Source: Macquaria australasica (lineage: Eukaryota > Chordata > Actinopteri > Centrarchiformes > Percichthyidae). Taken from it: DNA of 64,000 nt. This document shows, piece after piece, positions 33,301 through 46,998 of the stretch. Each line of letters begins with the position of its first letter. Positions within the stretch are counted from its first letter, which is position 1. The stretch spans positions 248,001 to 312,000 of the forward strand of contig SEMN01000173.1 in the NCBI GenBank assembly GCA_005408345.1. Reading direction: 5' to 3'. The notes under the pieces were generated by a model, which ran no database searches, had not been told where the DNA came from, and was given only the letters and a program-made list of their open reading frames with translations. The translations under genes were made by a program, and so were the position numbers.

Positions 33301-33573
33301 TTGAGTGCTTTGTTGTTTTGTTTTAAATAGTGAAACATAATCCAGGAAATCAGATTAGTGGGAAAAGAGGCGGAGATGGAGAGGCAGCTTGGAGTACTTT
33401 TTGGGAGGGGATGAGTGCCTCAGTCTGCCCTTGCTTATTGAGTTGCATCACATGCGAGATCTTGGTGTGTATCTGTTTGACACTGCCTACTGTTTGGCAT
33501 CCTCTCACCACCTCCTGAAGTGAAACCTTGCCAATATCTGAGCTGTGTTTCTGTCTCCTCTCGCCTGTCAGAG

Positions 33574-33587
33574 CCCCCCCCCCCCCC
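33574..33587. repeat. Poly-C tract
   Basis: Fourteen consecutive C. Confidence 0.95.
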
Positions 33588-35259
33588 GCTGCTTGTTATC
33601 GCTCTCTCTCATTAGCTTACTCTCTTACACTTGCTTTCTCACACATGCTATCTTACCGTCTCGCTCATTTTAGCTTCTCCCTATCCCCCCATCTCTTGCA
33701 TTTTCTTCTCATTTGCTTACTCGAACATTGCAGCACACCCCCCATCTATTTTCTCACCCTCTGTTCTTGCTCCCTGAGGGAATTGGAGGTATGTAAATTG
33801 TTGTCTCCTTGATGGATGCCCGGCCTGCTATCTGTCCATCTTGATGAACTCATTTCCCCCGTTTTCTCCTAAAAGCTCAGGATTGCGGCATTTAAGTAAC
33901 ACCAAAAACTTCAGGGCCCAAAGTCTCCTGTCATCTCTCCGTCATTTTTTATGTCTTTTTGTGCTAATGGCCATTGATAATGCCTATGGAAAAATAAAAA
34001 CACTTGCCATTTAATGTACTGATATCCTTGCTTTCAGTACAAACTGGTGCGCCTGTCCTTTGGCAGCTTGAGGTTAGATTAATTTGCAGTTCCAAATGAG
34101 ATGAATGTTGCCTTGCATAATTGCTCCCTGTGGTATGAAGTTAATTAAAACAGCAGGTAGGTACTGAAGCTGCGATGGGAAGGTGCCAGACAGACATAGG
34201 TGGGTGAGACGAGATCTCATAGGCACTGCTGCCATCTTCTGCTCTTTAGTTTACTGATTGTTGCCTCGGGATAAATTCAGAGCCAAGCAACTCTTGTGAA
34301 AAAAATGAAATAAATAAGAGAAACTGATGGAAAAACTTGTTTTGAAATTGTTTTATGACCAACTGTGATCTTAGCGGTTGTGTAAGGGAATACACTCATG
34401 AATATATTTCGACCTATTACCCTGTGCTCCTATAACTGTATATGTTTTGTTCCTTGGGCACAGAGTCCATCCATTTTTAGAATATGAATCGGTTTAAGCA
34501 GAGAGCATCCGCAGGCATGTTTTTCAGTCCCAAGTCTAGACTTCATGCGGAGCGAAGCAGCCCTAGATGACCCAGAAACTGATATGGTTCCCTCTGCGTG
34601 CTCGCTCTGCCCGCTGCATTCCAGCTGTGGTACTGCTGCAGAGCTCTGTAAATATTAGGTGAGAGGTTAGCCAGCTCTCTTACACTGTGTGTGTGTGGGG
34701 TATTTAGCATCTCCCAACTAAGAGCCTCTCAGCCTCAGAGCCCACTGACCCAGTAGGATAAATGGTTAGATAGTCTCTCGGTCTAACCAGTATATCCCCG
34801 CTCCAGCTGCAGCATGAGAGGCTTGAACTGACTTTACATTTTAGAGTCGGGTACTTTGTGAGGATTGCCCAGTTGTGAGAGGGTGTTGGGGTCTACTACA
34901 CTGTATGCAGCTGTTGCAGTAGGATTGTGCGTATGTGTCAGTGGCGTTAACATCACACAGTGTATGATTTGTGGCATGTGTGCACACGTGCTGCAGACAT
35001 TTGCAGATTTTCAGTGCTGTGTTGCTGTGTCAGTTTTTTTTATTTTTCTCCAAGCCTTGCCTGCACCATTTTCACAGTAGCTGCATGCTGGTGTTTCAGG
35101 ATGACCCAGGTACTAAAACACAGGTTTTCTTCAGCTGTAACCTAATTATAGCTTTCCCTTGTGTATGTATATCTCTCTCTGTGTGTGTGTGTCTCTCAGC
35201 CCTTTTAGGTGGTGTGTAATAGTATGGGTCATCGCTTGATCTCAGTGTTTGCTGTCACG

Positions 35260-35350
35260 CTACCCTGCCCATCCATCTCGCCATACATCCGTCTGTACAC
35301 CTATGCATCTCTTCATCCATGCATCCTTGAGTCCATCCATCCATACATCC
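35260..35350. repeat. Degenerate CATC/CATA-type simple repeat
   Basis: Many imperfect copies of CATCCATC and CATACATC units in about 90 bp. Confidence 0.7.
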
Positions 35351-37150
35351 TTTGCCTTTTTTTCCTCTTTCTCCATGTCCATGAAAATATGATCAGGTGG
35401 TCCACCGATGCTTGATCAGGCACACACATGGAGTTAAATCTCTCCATGATCTCAGGCTTAGAAAGGATCACAGGTGTGAGTGTGAATCCCTTTAGGCCCT
35501 ACAATGTGCGCTTCCCCCGAAAGTCTCGCCCACTACTGTCTTCAGTGAGAGTGAGGGGCCCTGGTTTTCTGCACTGCTCTCCCCAAATGTGCACAAACGG
35601 TTGGTATCTACAGAAATGTTGAACCATTAGTTTATGGAAGTTTTTGTCTTATGTCAGATCTGGGGTGGAGAGGGATGTTTATGAATTGTGTGTTTGTGTG
35701 TGTGTTGATCTACATTGCCGCAGTGTTATTTGCAATTTTTTTCACACTGTGTATCGCACAGAAAGTTTATGAACTGTGAGCCGAACAGTAACTTACACCC
35801 AAATGTACCCGATTATAAGGGCAGGCAGGGGGTGTCATGTCCCCTGGAGCATTTATGCTGTGCTTTATGATGCTTGCTTGCTGGGGAAAAATAATTTCAA
35901 ATGTCACAGAATTTGTTTTTGTTTGAGCAGAACAGAAAAGACCTGCTGCAGTATATACAGGTGAAAAAGCATTGAACAACCAAACTGGGAAATTGGAATC
36001 ACTGCTCTGCTTCACTTACATTAAAGTAACAAAGTAGGCGGAGTGCACATAAAGGGAACAGGCATCATCATATTAAAAGGACTAACAATTTCTGGCAGAT
36101 TAATTTGACCTTAATCTCATAACTGATGTAAACTCATTAAAGGGGAACTCAACCACTTTTACACACAAAGTCTGTTGATACTCAAGTGATTCAATTGAGA
36201 CAGTTTAGCTTGATGTCTTCAGATCCATATTGATATCTCTGGATCTGCTGCATTGATTTTGATTGTTTTGGGGTTTTTTTGTCCATCGTGGGATTGCAAT
36301 GCTAAATCGGTGGAATACTCTTAATAGCCAGCCACCAAAGGTTTCTGGGATTGGGCCTTTAACTTCCAGTACTGTGTGGGTCAGGCTGAGTGGTTATAGA
36401 GATGGAAGTAAAGTGTACTTTAGTGTCCAGATAGGGCTTAGAGCTGCCCTCCTGTAAAATCAGCAAGTGCTTGAAGGCTCTCTGGCTGACTTTTGGAGGT
36501 ATTTATGTGCCCTTTCTGTATATGCTGCATGCAGACTTTGCTTGAAGGAATTACCCACAATTCATAATGTCCTTATGTTACACATGTGGATGACAGGATG
36601 AATTGATATTGAAAACTCAAGAACAGCATGTTTATTGTATTGAAACATGGTCGCGTTGATTTGTTTTCATCAAATTGATAAAGTTACTGATAACACACAG
36701 GCATTATATTAAAAACATGAGCAGCACACCTTCCTGCATACACACATTTTCACTGAGAACAGGTTGTGTTAATTGATGTTTCTGACAGTTTGGTGCCCAA
36801 GGGTGGACACTGAGACGGGTGCCCAGTATCACATACCACATACATATCACATGACCACTACAAAGAGAAAGAGGAAGGTGAGATTAAAGGGAGTTTTTTT
36901 TTTTCAAGTAAGGGACGGCCTCATGTCGTCTCACTGTGTCTCACAGGCGAGCACACACAACGATGATCTTGTCAACGCCGTCCCTTGATGACAGCGGACA
37001 GCACGTACGGATGACTGGAGGTTCAGTGAGGTGGACCGGAAATAAAACTAGCCTGTTGTTTTGGGAGGCGGGGAGAGCTGTTTCTACCTACAAACTTACT
37101 TGCTTCTTATTTTGCACTTACATTATTGCCTACATGCTCACTCGCTCGCT

Positions 37151-37174
37151 GTCTCTCTCTCTCTCTCTCTCTCT
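37151..37174. repeat. (TC)n tract
   Basis: About 12 TC units, followed by more CT-rich sequence. Confidence 0.93.
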
Positions 37175-37300
37175 GTCTGCCTTTTCTTGTGCTCTCTGTC
37201 TCTCTTCCTGTTTTTAAGAGTCAATTTAAGCAATCATTATGGAGTCCCAATATGTTTGTCTTAGATTTATAGATTGGCTAGAAAAGGACTCGCTTAAGAC

Positions 37301-40300
37301 TTAATTTATTCCTTGCAGCGACTGGAAGAGAAGCAAAAACACAGTACATGCTCAGAAGACGCTGGCTGGCAAAATACCATATATCTACCTGTGTGTGTAA
37401 TCTTCGTTGCCTCACAAGCTTCTCTACAAAAACATGAACACCTTTTTAGATAGTAGTTCCCTTTGGTACTCTCCCCACTTGTTTGCTTATGGCTGCAGCA
37501 AGCTTGTTCATTTTAGTTCGGAGGACGGTAGACTGGAGAGAGAGGTGCTGCTGTTGCACAGTAGCTGCTGTGCGCTGTTCAATAAGGAGTCCTAAGAATG
37601 ACCAGATATAAAACCACCGCAGCAACTCTGAAATTAAGATTTACGTGTTGCATAATTAATGTATGGGCTGAGATTAAGGATTTGAACGCATTCTGTCACG
37701 ACGCGGGCTGCCTCTGCGATGTCAACGTGTCGTAAGCAGTGTTTTCCCTTAGACTAGTCGAGGCTCCCTCTGGAGAGAGGAGACTGAGGAGGAGTGGAGG
37801 GCCTCTCATAACACGCCAAGGTCACCCAGCTCGCTCGTTCTCTCTGGCTGGGGAACTGCAAGCCTTGGATTAAAGGTGTGCTGCTTTATGACGGGGCTGC
37901 CTCTGAGTGTCTGAATAAATCACAACACAGAAGGACATTCGGGAAACAAGACACTTTGATATCTCCCTCTCTCGCTCTTACTCTTGCTCTCAGACTGTCT
38001 ACACGTCTCCCTTGTAAGACTTTTCTAGCTGATGCCCCTTTCCTTCATGTATCATTTTTGTCCTGTATTCTCATCCCTCTATCACTGTTATCACTGTTTC
38101 TGCCTCCTCTCCATCCTTCACTTCTATGTTCTCACCAGAGCTTTTCATCTAAACAACTGCATATTCATTTTGCCCAGTGTCTGCCCCTCGCTGCCCACAC
38201 AGTGACCAGTGTTCGACAGGGCATCTGGAATAGATCGACCTGGCTCCAGTGGTAGTCCGCCCAGCTGCTACTTTTAAACTCAGTAGCAGCCTGAAGTGAG
38301 TTACTGTTGGCTCCAACCAGCCAGCAGAAACAAGCCATAATCACCCTCACACCCTGACGCTGCCTTTCATCACCTGTTAGCATAGCAACAAGTAAATGTG
38401 ATCTGTGGCTGGGTGATTTATCTGGAAAACAACCACTGCAAGAAGAAGACATAGGGCCAACCAAAGCCTTGCTCAGAGGTATGTTGATGCCCTTTTAAAG
38501 AACAACAGGTGAAGCTTAACCAGAGAGCTCATAATTTCTTTACTCTGTGCACGTTTCAACTTTCCCTTATCCTCAGTCAAATCCTTGTCTGTTTTGTGTC
38601 CGCAATGTTTGTTTGGCATGAAAATGGAGGTTTTAAATGTGTTTCTGTTCATTTCCCAGGCTGTTTGTCTTATCAGGCATGTCAAACGTGTATAAATGGA
38701 CGTTCATAAACATATCGACACTCTTTTCTGCCTGATGAGGTTGGGAGCTGAGTAATTACGTATGAGGCCGTTGGCTCGCATTCAAACTAATATTAACACA
38801 ATGTAGTAAAAATCCCAGTATTTCTATTGTGAAGACACCCACAGGACAACCAGTTTGAGTTTTTTTTCTTCCTGTTGTGTGCTTATCAGTGTTTTTGCAT
38901 CTTGTCATTCCTGCCAGCTTTGTTGTTGTGTCTATAGACAGAGGTTTTCCCTGCCATCTGAGAACAAGCATCAGGGAGTGTTTTGTTGTCTCTCAGACTC
39001 GTATCATTGTGTTGAGCTCGGGATTCTGTTGCCGTTTGTGGCCTGAGCAGATTCCCCATCTGCAAACCACCTGTCTTACCCTGTGTCACCCTGGCTGGTC
39101 TGTGCTGGCCACACATCAGTGTTTTCCATTTCCTGTGGATGTTACACGTTGTCAGTGTGCCTGCCCCCTTATCTTATTCGCAGCTATGTTAGAAACTGAA
39201 CAATAACTTGGTACAGCTCTGCTCAGCACGGGTCTCTACAGAGAGAAGAGAGGTATTGTAATGGCGGACAAGCTGGGTTTAATGTTGCCTTCGGGGCTTG
39301 TTGCTGTGTCTGTTCTTTTGTTGTCTGGAGGGGAAGCTTAACACTCTGTGTATTTTTGTGTGTGTATGTGTGCGTGTCCAACTTGTGTGGCTGCATTTTC
39401 CAGCCCAGACAGTGCCGTCGAAGAAAGGCACAGGAAATACCAATGGCATTTTTAGTTAGCTACCGGATGCATAACAGTCTTAAGACGTGGTGAGGTTTGT
39501 TACATACAAAGCAGGAGGTTTCAGAAGTAGATGAACACGCCTCTTCTGAACCGAAGGTGGAAGGTGTGCCACTTCCTGCCAATATCTGCGTATGAACCGA
39601 TTCATTTCCTGTTGACAAAGTGTGGAGAGAAAGGTCAAGACGGGTATGCACAACCCGATGTAATGGTTAGTTGTTAATGTTTTTCAGTATCAATTACAGG
39701 GCAGGCTGACAAGTGAAATATGTAATGTCTGATGTCTGTTTCTATGTACTCAGTGAATAGATGTATGAGGGGCTGCTATGCACCGATTACATCATCCAAT
39801 GACATCGTACCCACAGCAATGAAAGCCTGGCCTGAGGAATGCCCTCCACTTGTGTTGTCTTTTCCCTCTTTCTTCCCCCCCTTTCTCTGTCTCTCTGTGT
39901 TTCACATAAATGTGGGTTATATGCAATTAACCCATAAAAGGCAAAAATGAAGTTCTTTGAATCCTATGCCCCAGTCCATAAATAGCCCGATTTCAGCCTC
40001 ATTTCAACTCTTGTTGCTGCCGCTATACCACAAGCGAAGCCCCCACCCACAGTTTTACTACAACTTGACAATAATAAGGCAGCCACTAGCAAAGCCCCAA
40101 TGAATGGCTTTGTGGGACTCGAGCTAGGCACGCAGGAGGGATGAAAGTGTTTCAGCAGCGGCCAGTCACCACACTGTTAGGGTGGAGGCCGAGCTGGCAT
40201 CGGCACTGGCTCGTGACTGACCATGCAGGCAGGGTTTGTCAGTGGGTAAACATAGGGAGGGGAGGGCATGGGTGTAGCATATGGTTTTAAAAAAAAAAAA

Positions 40301-41463
40301 AGACGTGGGGGATAAATAAATAATAGGAAGGCTGTGGAGAGTGGGCGGCTGAGGGTAGAGATTATGGGTTAGCAAATTAATGGGTTAGCCCAAAGATTGG
40401 GCAACGGGGCATCTGTCAGGAGAGGGGAGGGCACTGTGGTGAAAGGGTGTGGCATGCATAAAGTGGAGGTTGGGCAAAGAGTCTCAGCAGGCAGGAATGA
40501 GCAGAAGAACAATAAGAAGCATCCGTGCCTCTAGAAGGCAAGAAGGACCAGAATAACATGGAAAATATTTTGAAAATCAGCTCCAGTGTTTTAGAAGCAT
40601 GAGCTCATGTGTTGTGGCTGTGTGTAGTGGTGTGATACTGATGAGCCGGTGGTGGTGGTGATGATGAATAACATTGTGCCTCCAACAGCGCAGTCAGTCA
40701 GTCGGTCAGTCAGTGTGGCGGAGAGGCAAAGAGCACCCAGCAGGGAGGAAGAGTGTTTTGGTGAAGCCAGGTCCTGAAGCCACCCAAGACATGTGTGCCA
40801 GTGGGTGTGTATGAGTGGAATTAAGGGTAGCTTGATGTATAGCCACAGCTGGGGGGGGCTGTGGGAGGGGACGGAGAAGACAGCTGGCAGAGCAAAGGGT
40901 GAGTGTAACGAGGAGTGAGTGTGACAGCCACAGTGACTCCTTTGTTCCCACTCACTTGTGCCAGTCACAACGAGTGGATGGCTGATCTGTGAAGTGACTG
41001 AATCCTTTCACAGCACCTAGACCAGATACACAATCTAGCTTTACACTAGCCCTCTCCTCAGCGTGTGTGTGTGTGACCCTATACCAGAGCTGGCTATGGC
41101 AGCAGCAGATTTCCACAAGAGAGCCCATAACCATCTTCCATAATGTAAGTGCTCCTCTAGAGCGCTTATTACGCTTGTGATGATAGTCATCAGTTGCTAA
41201 CATAATTGTAGCGCCAGCAACATTGAACAGTAGCGTGTTCACTATATGCTTAGGTAATGAGTGTTGTTGAGGGCCCGCGTTCTCTCCTGAGTTATGGTTT
41301 AATAAGAGGAGTAATTTTTGCTCTGGCGGAGAGGAGCGCTGCATACGTGCAGTAGTCTTGTGTGGCTTCTGGAGGAAATGCTGCTACTGTGTGTGTGTTG
41401 AGTTTATGAAGGTGCAAGGTCACCTGAGACAGCTTATTCCACCTTTCTTTTATTAAACCTGTC

Positions 41464-41509
<46 letters not shown>

Positions 41510-44500
41510 CACATGGGCATTTATCTTTCCAGCACGTTCATTTTCACACCTCAGAATGTCTGTGGCCTTTTAAATAATTGACCAATGGATGGAGGATGCA
41601 CTCTATAGCTTATTCCTCTCTACTATTAAAAGGTACTTTTTTTTATCTCTGAAAGCTCTACACTAAAACGTCCACTCTCTTGCCACCATTTAGCTTTTTT
41701 TGGGGAGGGGGTGTTGGGGAGTTCAATAAGCCTTTTCAGCGCCTGACTTCTTCCTCTGAGTATCTGAACCATTTAGTTCAAGTAGGACAAGTAAAAATAG
41801 GCACAAATCAATCCCAAATGTTCTCGGACTCTTCGCACATCTCGATCTAGGCTAGCACAACCCAACAGGGGATAGAGTGACACGGCATTCAAAGCTGGGC
41901 AGAATGACTGGCAGACTGGCACTTTAGAGGAGGGCACGTTCATTAAAAATGTGACTGGTGGCAGTGATTCGGGCCTTGACACACTTTAAAAGCCATTAAA
42001 GAGGCAGCGGCGGATTATGGTTTGTTGAGTTATGATGATGATATGACCTTTTGGTTATTACATGCTTCAGTGGAGATGGTAATCCTCTGAGCTATTGAAT
42101 TTAGCTAAGTGGAGTCCGTGTTTCCATTAAGAGATGTATATGACATGTGCAACACTGCAGCAGCAGTTCATCATGGCAGACCAAATTATCGATAGCACAG
42201 AAATGTCACATACTGTAAAGTGTGATTCCACAAGAGAGATGGAAAAAAGACCTGCAGGGCTAAGGAGCAACGTGCATGTCATAGATCTTCAGTCTATTTT
42301 TATGTAAGGTGCATTCATACCATTTAAAAAAAACCAAAACAAAAAAACCCAAGATCAGCTACAAGCACGTTACACAAGCCAACCTTTTGAAAACATTTGG
42401 GATTTTTTTTTTTTTTTGAGTTTAAGAATATCCCATTGTTCACATTATTCTGCAGTATTTGCAGGGAGCAGCAGGGAGATCCACTGCATCAAAACAAGCA
42501 GCCCTCCTAATTTCTGCCTAATTTAAATGACCAAATGACAAAACTGTGTCACGCCACATGACGAGCTTTGCACAGGCAGAATGGGCAGAAACCAAAACGA
42601 AAGTAAGTTTTTGTGTGTGAGAGATGAAAGAAAAATAAAAAAAAATAAAAAAATGAGTCAGAATCAAAGAAAACCTGCTGGTTCTTCTTTAGGAAGAGGA
42701 AACAAATTCATCCAACCCCATTTACGACAAAAACATTGTGCTTGCACCAAAAAAGTGGGTCGTCTTAAACTTTGGATTCAAAGATGATGATGACATTTAA
42801 AACTTTGCAAGCAATGTTTTTGCTGTATTTGCAGCAGTGCAAGGTAACACTGTATGTTTACACAGTCATGTCACCACAAAAATTGAAAAATGGGATCCTA
42901 TCGCAACCATAAATGACGTTTCTAAGAATCATGGGAGAAAATTGTAATCTCATTTCTGAGACATACCATGCAAAAGCATAGTGTTCAGTGTTTGTGTAGA
43001 CCTTGTCATACTGTCTTGTCCCCACAAGGCACCAAATGTATCAGAAATTATCTCTGTGCATTGGAGTTTCATGGGAAAATCTGCAACGCAATGCAAACAC
43101 TTATACACCGTCCTCCTCGTGTGTACGACTGTATGAGTCTCCGTGATACGAAATCGTCTGAAGGCAATCCTGGTTGTGTATGTTTGTCTAAAATGAAAGC
43201 CGGGCCTCGATGGCTCAGCAATCATTTGCAATGGAAATTCCCTGACCCGGGATGCCCAATCCTTCACATCCCATTTAACTCGATGGAGCACATGCCAGCC
43301 CTGCCAGCACTGTGAGCAGAGGGAGTTAAGCTCCTATAATGTAACAAAGCAGGTCTGAAAAAGTGCTCTAGTCATCAGCGAACCAGTAGCCTTTTAGATT
43401 TAAACCCCACTAAGACCGTAATGCTTTTTGTAGTACTCTATAACAAGAACGTGCTCAGTGTATCATGAAACTTTTTGTTCAGCAAGCAGCGGTGACTGGT
43501 GGATACCTCAAATCTACCAGACACTTTACCATACCACATCATTTATCTATGAAAATAAAAACAAATGTGATGTTTACTCGCACCATTTCACAGTAAAACT
43601 TAAAATCCCCCTTGACTCAAATATGTGCTTATTGTTACATCACTTGGGTGTTTGACTTTCACTGTGCAGAATGATGTAAGAGAACAAGAAGTCTGTTTTC
43701 ACATTTGTCTGCTGAAGGGCGAACGTTTCTCTGTGCTCGCCTTAAATCTCCATTTAAGACGTGTGGGTACGAGCAGGATTTTGTGACATCACGACTACCC
43801 AATCATTTGGATGTCAATCGTGGCCCAATATGTAAGTTGCAGAAGTGTTCTGTGGAAACTTGAATCCTCCAGGACACATACACTTTGTAGTAGGAGACAT
43901 CTTTTTCTGTAGTTAAACTCAAAATGAACAATTTTTACATATTCATAGATTCTGGTTTTGATGAGGGAGAAAACGTAGATGCACTAAGAATTTCTAAACT
44001 AGGTAAATTTAACTTTTTTGTGAAAAAATCTGACACAAATTTTATTAGTAATTTTATTTTTCTAAGTCTTAAGACAAGTCTGTAGGGGAGTGATGCTGCA
44101 GCATCCTCAACCAGCGTCAAGAGGGCTAGATCATCTTGGCTGCTACTCAGACTTGATGTTTGAATACCTTACATCATTGTTTCTGCTTGGGGACACAGGC
44201 ACATGACATGAAGGACATTTGAGAGCAAACAAAGTATTGAAAACTGTCAAGTATGTGAAACTATTGCAGGTCACAATGAATAATAGGGCTGACATTCATT
44301 TGTCAGTCAGAGGTGATATTTAAGTTTTATTGTCATAAGCAATATAGAGTAAGTAAAAACATGTAATTGATAAATGGTGTAGATAGTCTGCCAGCCTTTT
44401 TCACCCTGGTCACCCTCCATCTGTGTTAATTCATTTTGAAAAGAGGCTTGTTTAACAAGATGGGCACCATAACATATGAAGCCCAACACTTGCAGTAATT

Positions 44501-45600
44501 ACCTTATTCTGCCATATGGCCCATGCTCCTGGGAAGAAAAGTTCTCTTTTCTCTCTAAAATGAGTGAAACTAAGCCTTTAGCCACAGCATTGTTCTTGCG
44601 TAATCCCCACTGCTCTATTCTGGGACTTACACACAACTCTTGCCTGGTCGGCAGAGAGCACTGCTCTTTTTGTGGGTTTGTGGGTGTGTGGAAGTAACTT
44701 CCTGTAGCACCTGCCTGTTTGGTTTTCAATTAGCACGCAGAAGACGTACCATCATTATCTTCTTCATGAACAGCTCCAATCCAGTTAAGGGATGGAAGAT
44801 TACCTCAAGAGCTGTGTTTGGTTAGCTGGGTTGTGATAACCACTGTCTTTGTTTTTATGAATGAGTATAAAAGGCAGTTTTTCATCTGTCATCTATTGCT
44901 TGTGTATACACTTGTGGTTATGTGAGTGTCTTTTCCATAATAACCTTTTGTCTGGTACTTCCCCCCCCCTGCTGTCTGGAGTGTAATTTTAGCACTTTAA
45001 GGAAGTGGAATTTCAGTCCTTTTTTTTTTTTTTAAATTTCTAAACTCTTGAGAGAATCGAAAGACACTTGAGCTTGACCCTGAGGAATTGAACGGTAGGG
45101 GCTAGTTAAAACATTGTGAGTGTGGATTCTTAAGAATTTCTACCTTTTTTAAGATGGACTTTTTTTTTTTTAAAGAACTGAACATAAAGCAATTTGATTT
45201 TCCAACTGCTGCTTTTGTAAGGATTCTGTTTTATTTCACTAACAGAATTTGCATCAGCCAGACTAGCAGGCATGTGATGGATAAAACATGCCTATCATGA
45301 CGCTGTGTTGGAGAAGAGTTATTGATTTGCCCTGCAGTAACATGGTTTGATTAGTTACACAATGTGGACACTGTAGCTAGTTATAACTTAATGCCTGTTT
45401 TTTCAATGAAGGCCCGGCTTCATAACCAGAACTGTGTCAGTGATTTTATAGACAAAAGGCAGTTTATGTTTATGTGGTTGTTTGCCTTCTCTGAAATGCA
45501 CCCACTTGGAATGAGAGGGGGTGTGAGAGCGAGAGATGCTTGGATGCGCTCGCTGTTCTGCTGGAGTAGTCAAGGTCACTTTATGATGGAGGCGTTTTTC
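37301..45600. other. Non-coding segment
   Basis: No supportable exon is seen. It contains a (GT)21 tract at 41467-41508, several A/T homopolymer runs (40290-40301, 42404-42417) and a possible repeat piece near 44320-44370 (TTTATTGTCATAAGCAATAT). The open frames of 60-130 codons here lack splice-flanked conserved content. Confidence 0.55.
41467..41508. repeat. (GT)21 microsatellite
   Basis: Pure GT run of about 42 bp. Confidence 0.97.
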
Positions 45601-45664
45601 TGCTTGTGAATGAAGAATGCTGTGCTGGTCCCTCCTGACGCTACAATGCCTCCCGCCTCCTCCA

Positions 45665-45682
45665 ACACACACACACACACAC

Positions 45683-45763
<81 letters not shown>
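45665..45763. repeat. Compound (CA)n/(CATACA)n microsatellite
   Basis: About 99 bp: a CA run, then four or five ACATAC units, then a long CA run. This is the longest simple repeat in the window. Confidence 0.97.
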
Positions 45764-45766
<3 letters not shown>

Positions 45767-46636
45767 GTGTCACAGTTAGACAATGGGACTATAGACCTGT
45801 TTCCATGACTTCCCTCTCTGACCAACCAAAAAGCAACATTCATCCCCGCCTCGGTCATGTGACCTGGCAGGGTTTTTGTGTGGTCCCTACACATCCCCTC
45901 TATACATTCTCTCACTCTGTCTCTCACTCACACGCACACACACATGCAGAGGGGTCCAGTGAACTTTTTCAGGATGGTTTGTTTCTTGAAGCGTGGCCCC
46001 AGAGGCTCCAATCATTGTTGTCAGCAGTGATCAGTCAGGGGGGAGGCTCTGGTCAAACCCCCACCCCCCCGCCCTGTGCTGCTTTTGAAGAGTTGCACTT
46101 TGATGTTTTGTTTTTCTACATTACAAACTGTTGTCTCTTTGGAAACAAGGCGCACTTTTGTTATGTTCCTTTTGACTCTCTTGAGCTTGCACCAGCTTTT
46201 AGCACTCGTTTGATATTTCCTGATACTGAAAAAAGGACTTTCCTTGATAAGGGAAAATACTTTGCTTTTGATAACAAAGAAGGAAAAGTTTAAGATCCCA
46301 CACTGGGAAAATGTGTCTTTTATTTCTCCCATTTCTCTTTTGTATCTCCCATATGGCGATAAGAGAGAGTACTTTTTTAAGCTCACTTTTAGAGTTTGCT
46401 AACGAAAATATATAAATATACAATATTCATAAATGTTTATAACGGGCTACAGTACAAAAGTTCAGACTAACTGGTTTATCAAAGATTTGGAAAATATTCA
46501 TAGTTCATAGTTTTTAATATATTTGTTTTGCCAAGACCTTCAACTGAATTGTGGTAATTTACGAAGGTTTGAATTCTTTGTTGCACTTTAAACGAGTTTT
46601 GACTAAATACAAAATGTGACGTTAAGGGACGAGTGC

Positions 46637-46998
46637 TGAGTTGAGATAATACGCTTATTGCGAGAGTTAGATGAGGAGATCAATACCACTCTCATATCTG
46701 TCTGCTAACTATAAGCTAGCATTAAAAACTGAAAATAAGGGGAAACAGCTAGCCTTGCTCTGTCCACAGGTAACAAAATCCACCTACCAGCACCTCTAAA
46801 GCTATATATAATTAACATATGTAATATGTTTAATCTATACAAAAACCGAAGTGTATGAACAACAAGTTGTAGTTTTATGGGGGTTATGAACCAGTCTATT
46901 TCTTGGCTGGGTGCTGCCTGTAGATATACATTGGACAAACAGATATGAGAGAGAAAGCTTTAGCGCATTGTCCCAAAATGTCAAACTATTTCTTTGAT
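46637..46998 (+). mobile_element. Non-autonomous TIR element, family copy 1
   Basis: It contains GAGAGTTAGATGAGGAGATC, GGGGAAACAGCTAGCCTTGC, TAACAAAATCCACCTACCAG and a right end with CCCAAAATGTCAAACTATTT. The right end reads, in reverse complement, like the TATTTTGGGAAATACG left end of copy 2. I recognise this as a very abundant acanthomorph repeat. It has no coding frame. Confidence 0.7.

Larger units (their letters stand above)
33301..37300. other. Non-coding segment
   Basis: No supportable exon. It contains a 14-base C run (33574-33587), a compact AT-rich non-repetitive block with homeodomain-like TTAATTAAAA near 34141 (33870-34200), CATC-type simple repeats (35260-35350) and a (TC)n tract (37151-37174). 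Confidence 0.6.

Noticed and set aside
42950..43315. Overlapping + and - strand frames of about 115 codons
   Set aside because: Both strands are open over the same stretch and neither shows a known motif or splice context.
45403..45927. 174-codon minus-strand frame with a Cys-Val run
   Set aside because: Antisense reading of the same microsatellite.
45610..46293. Longest open frame in the window (227 codons), His-Thr rich
   Set aside because: It is produced by translating the compound CA microsatellite; the flanking parts match no family I know and show no conserved domain.
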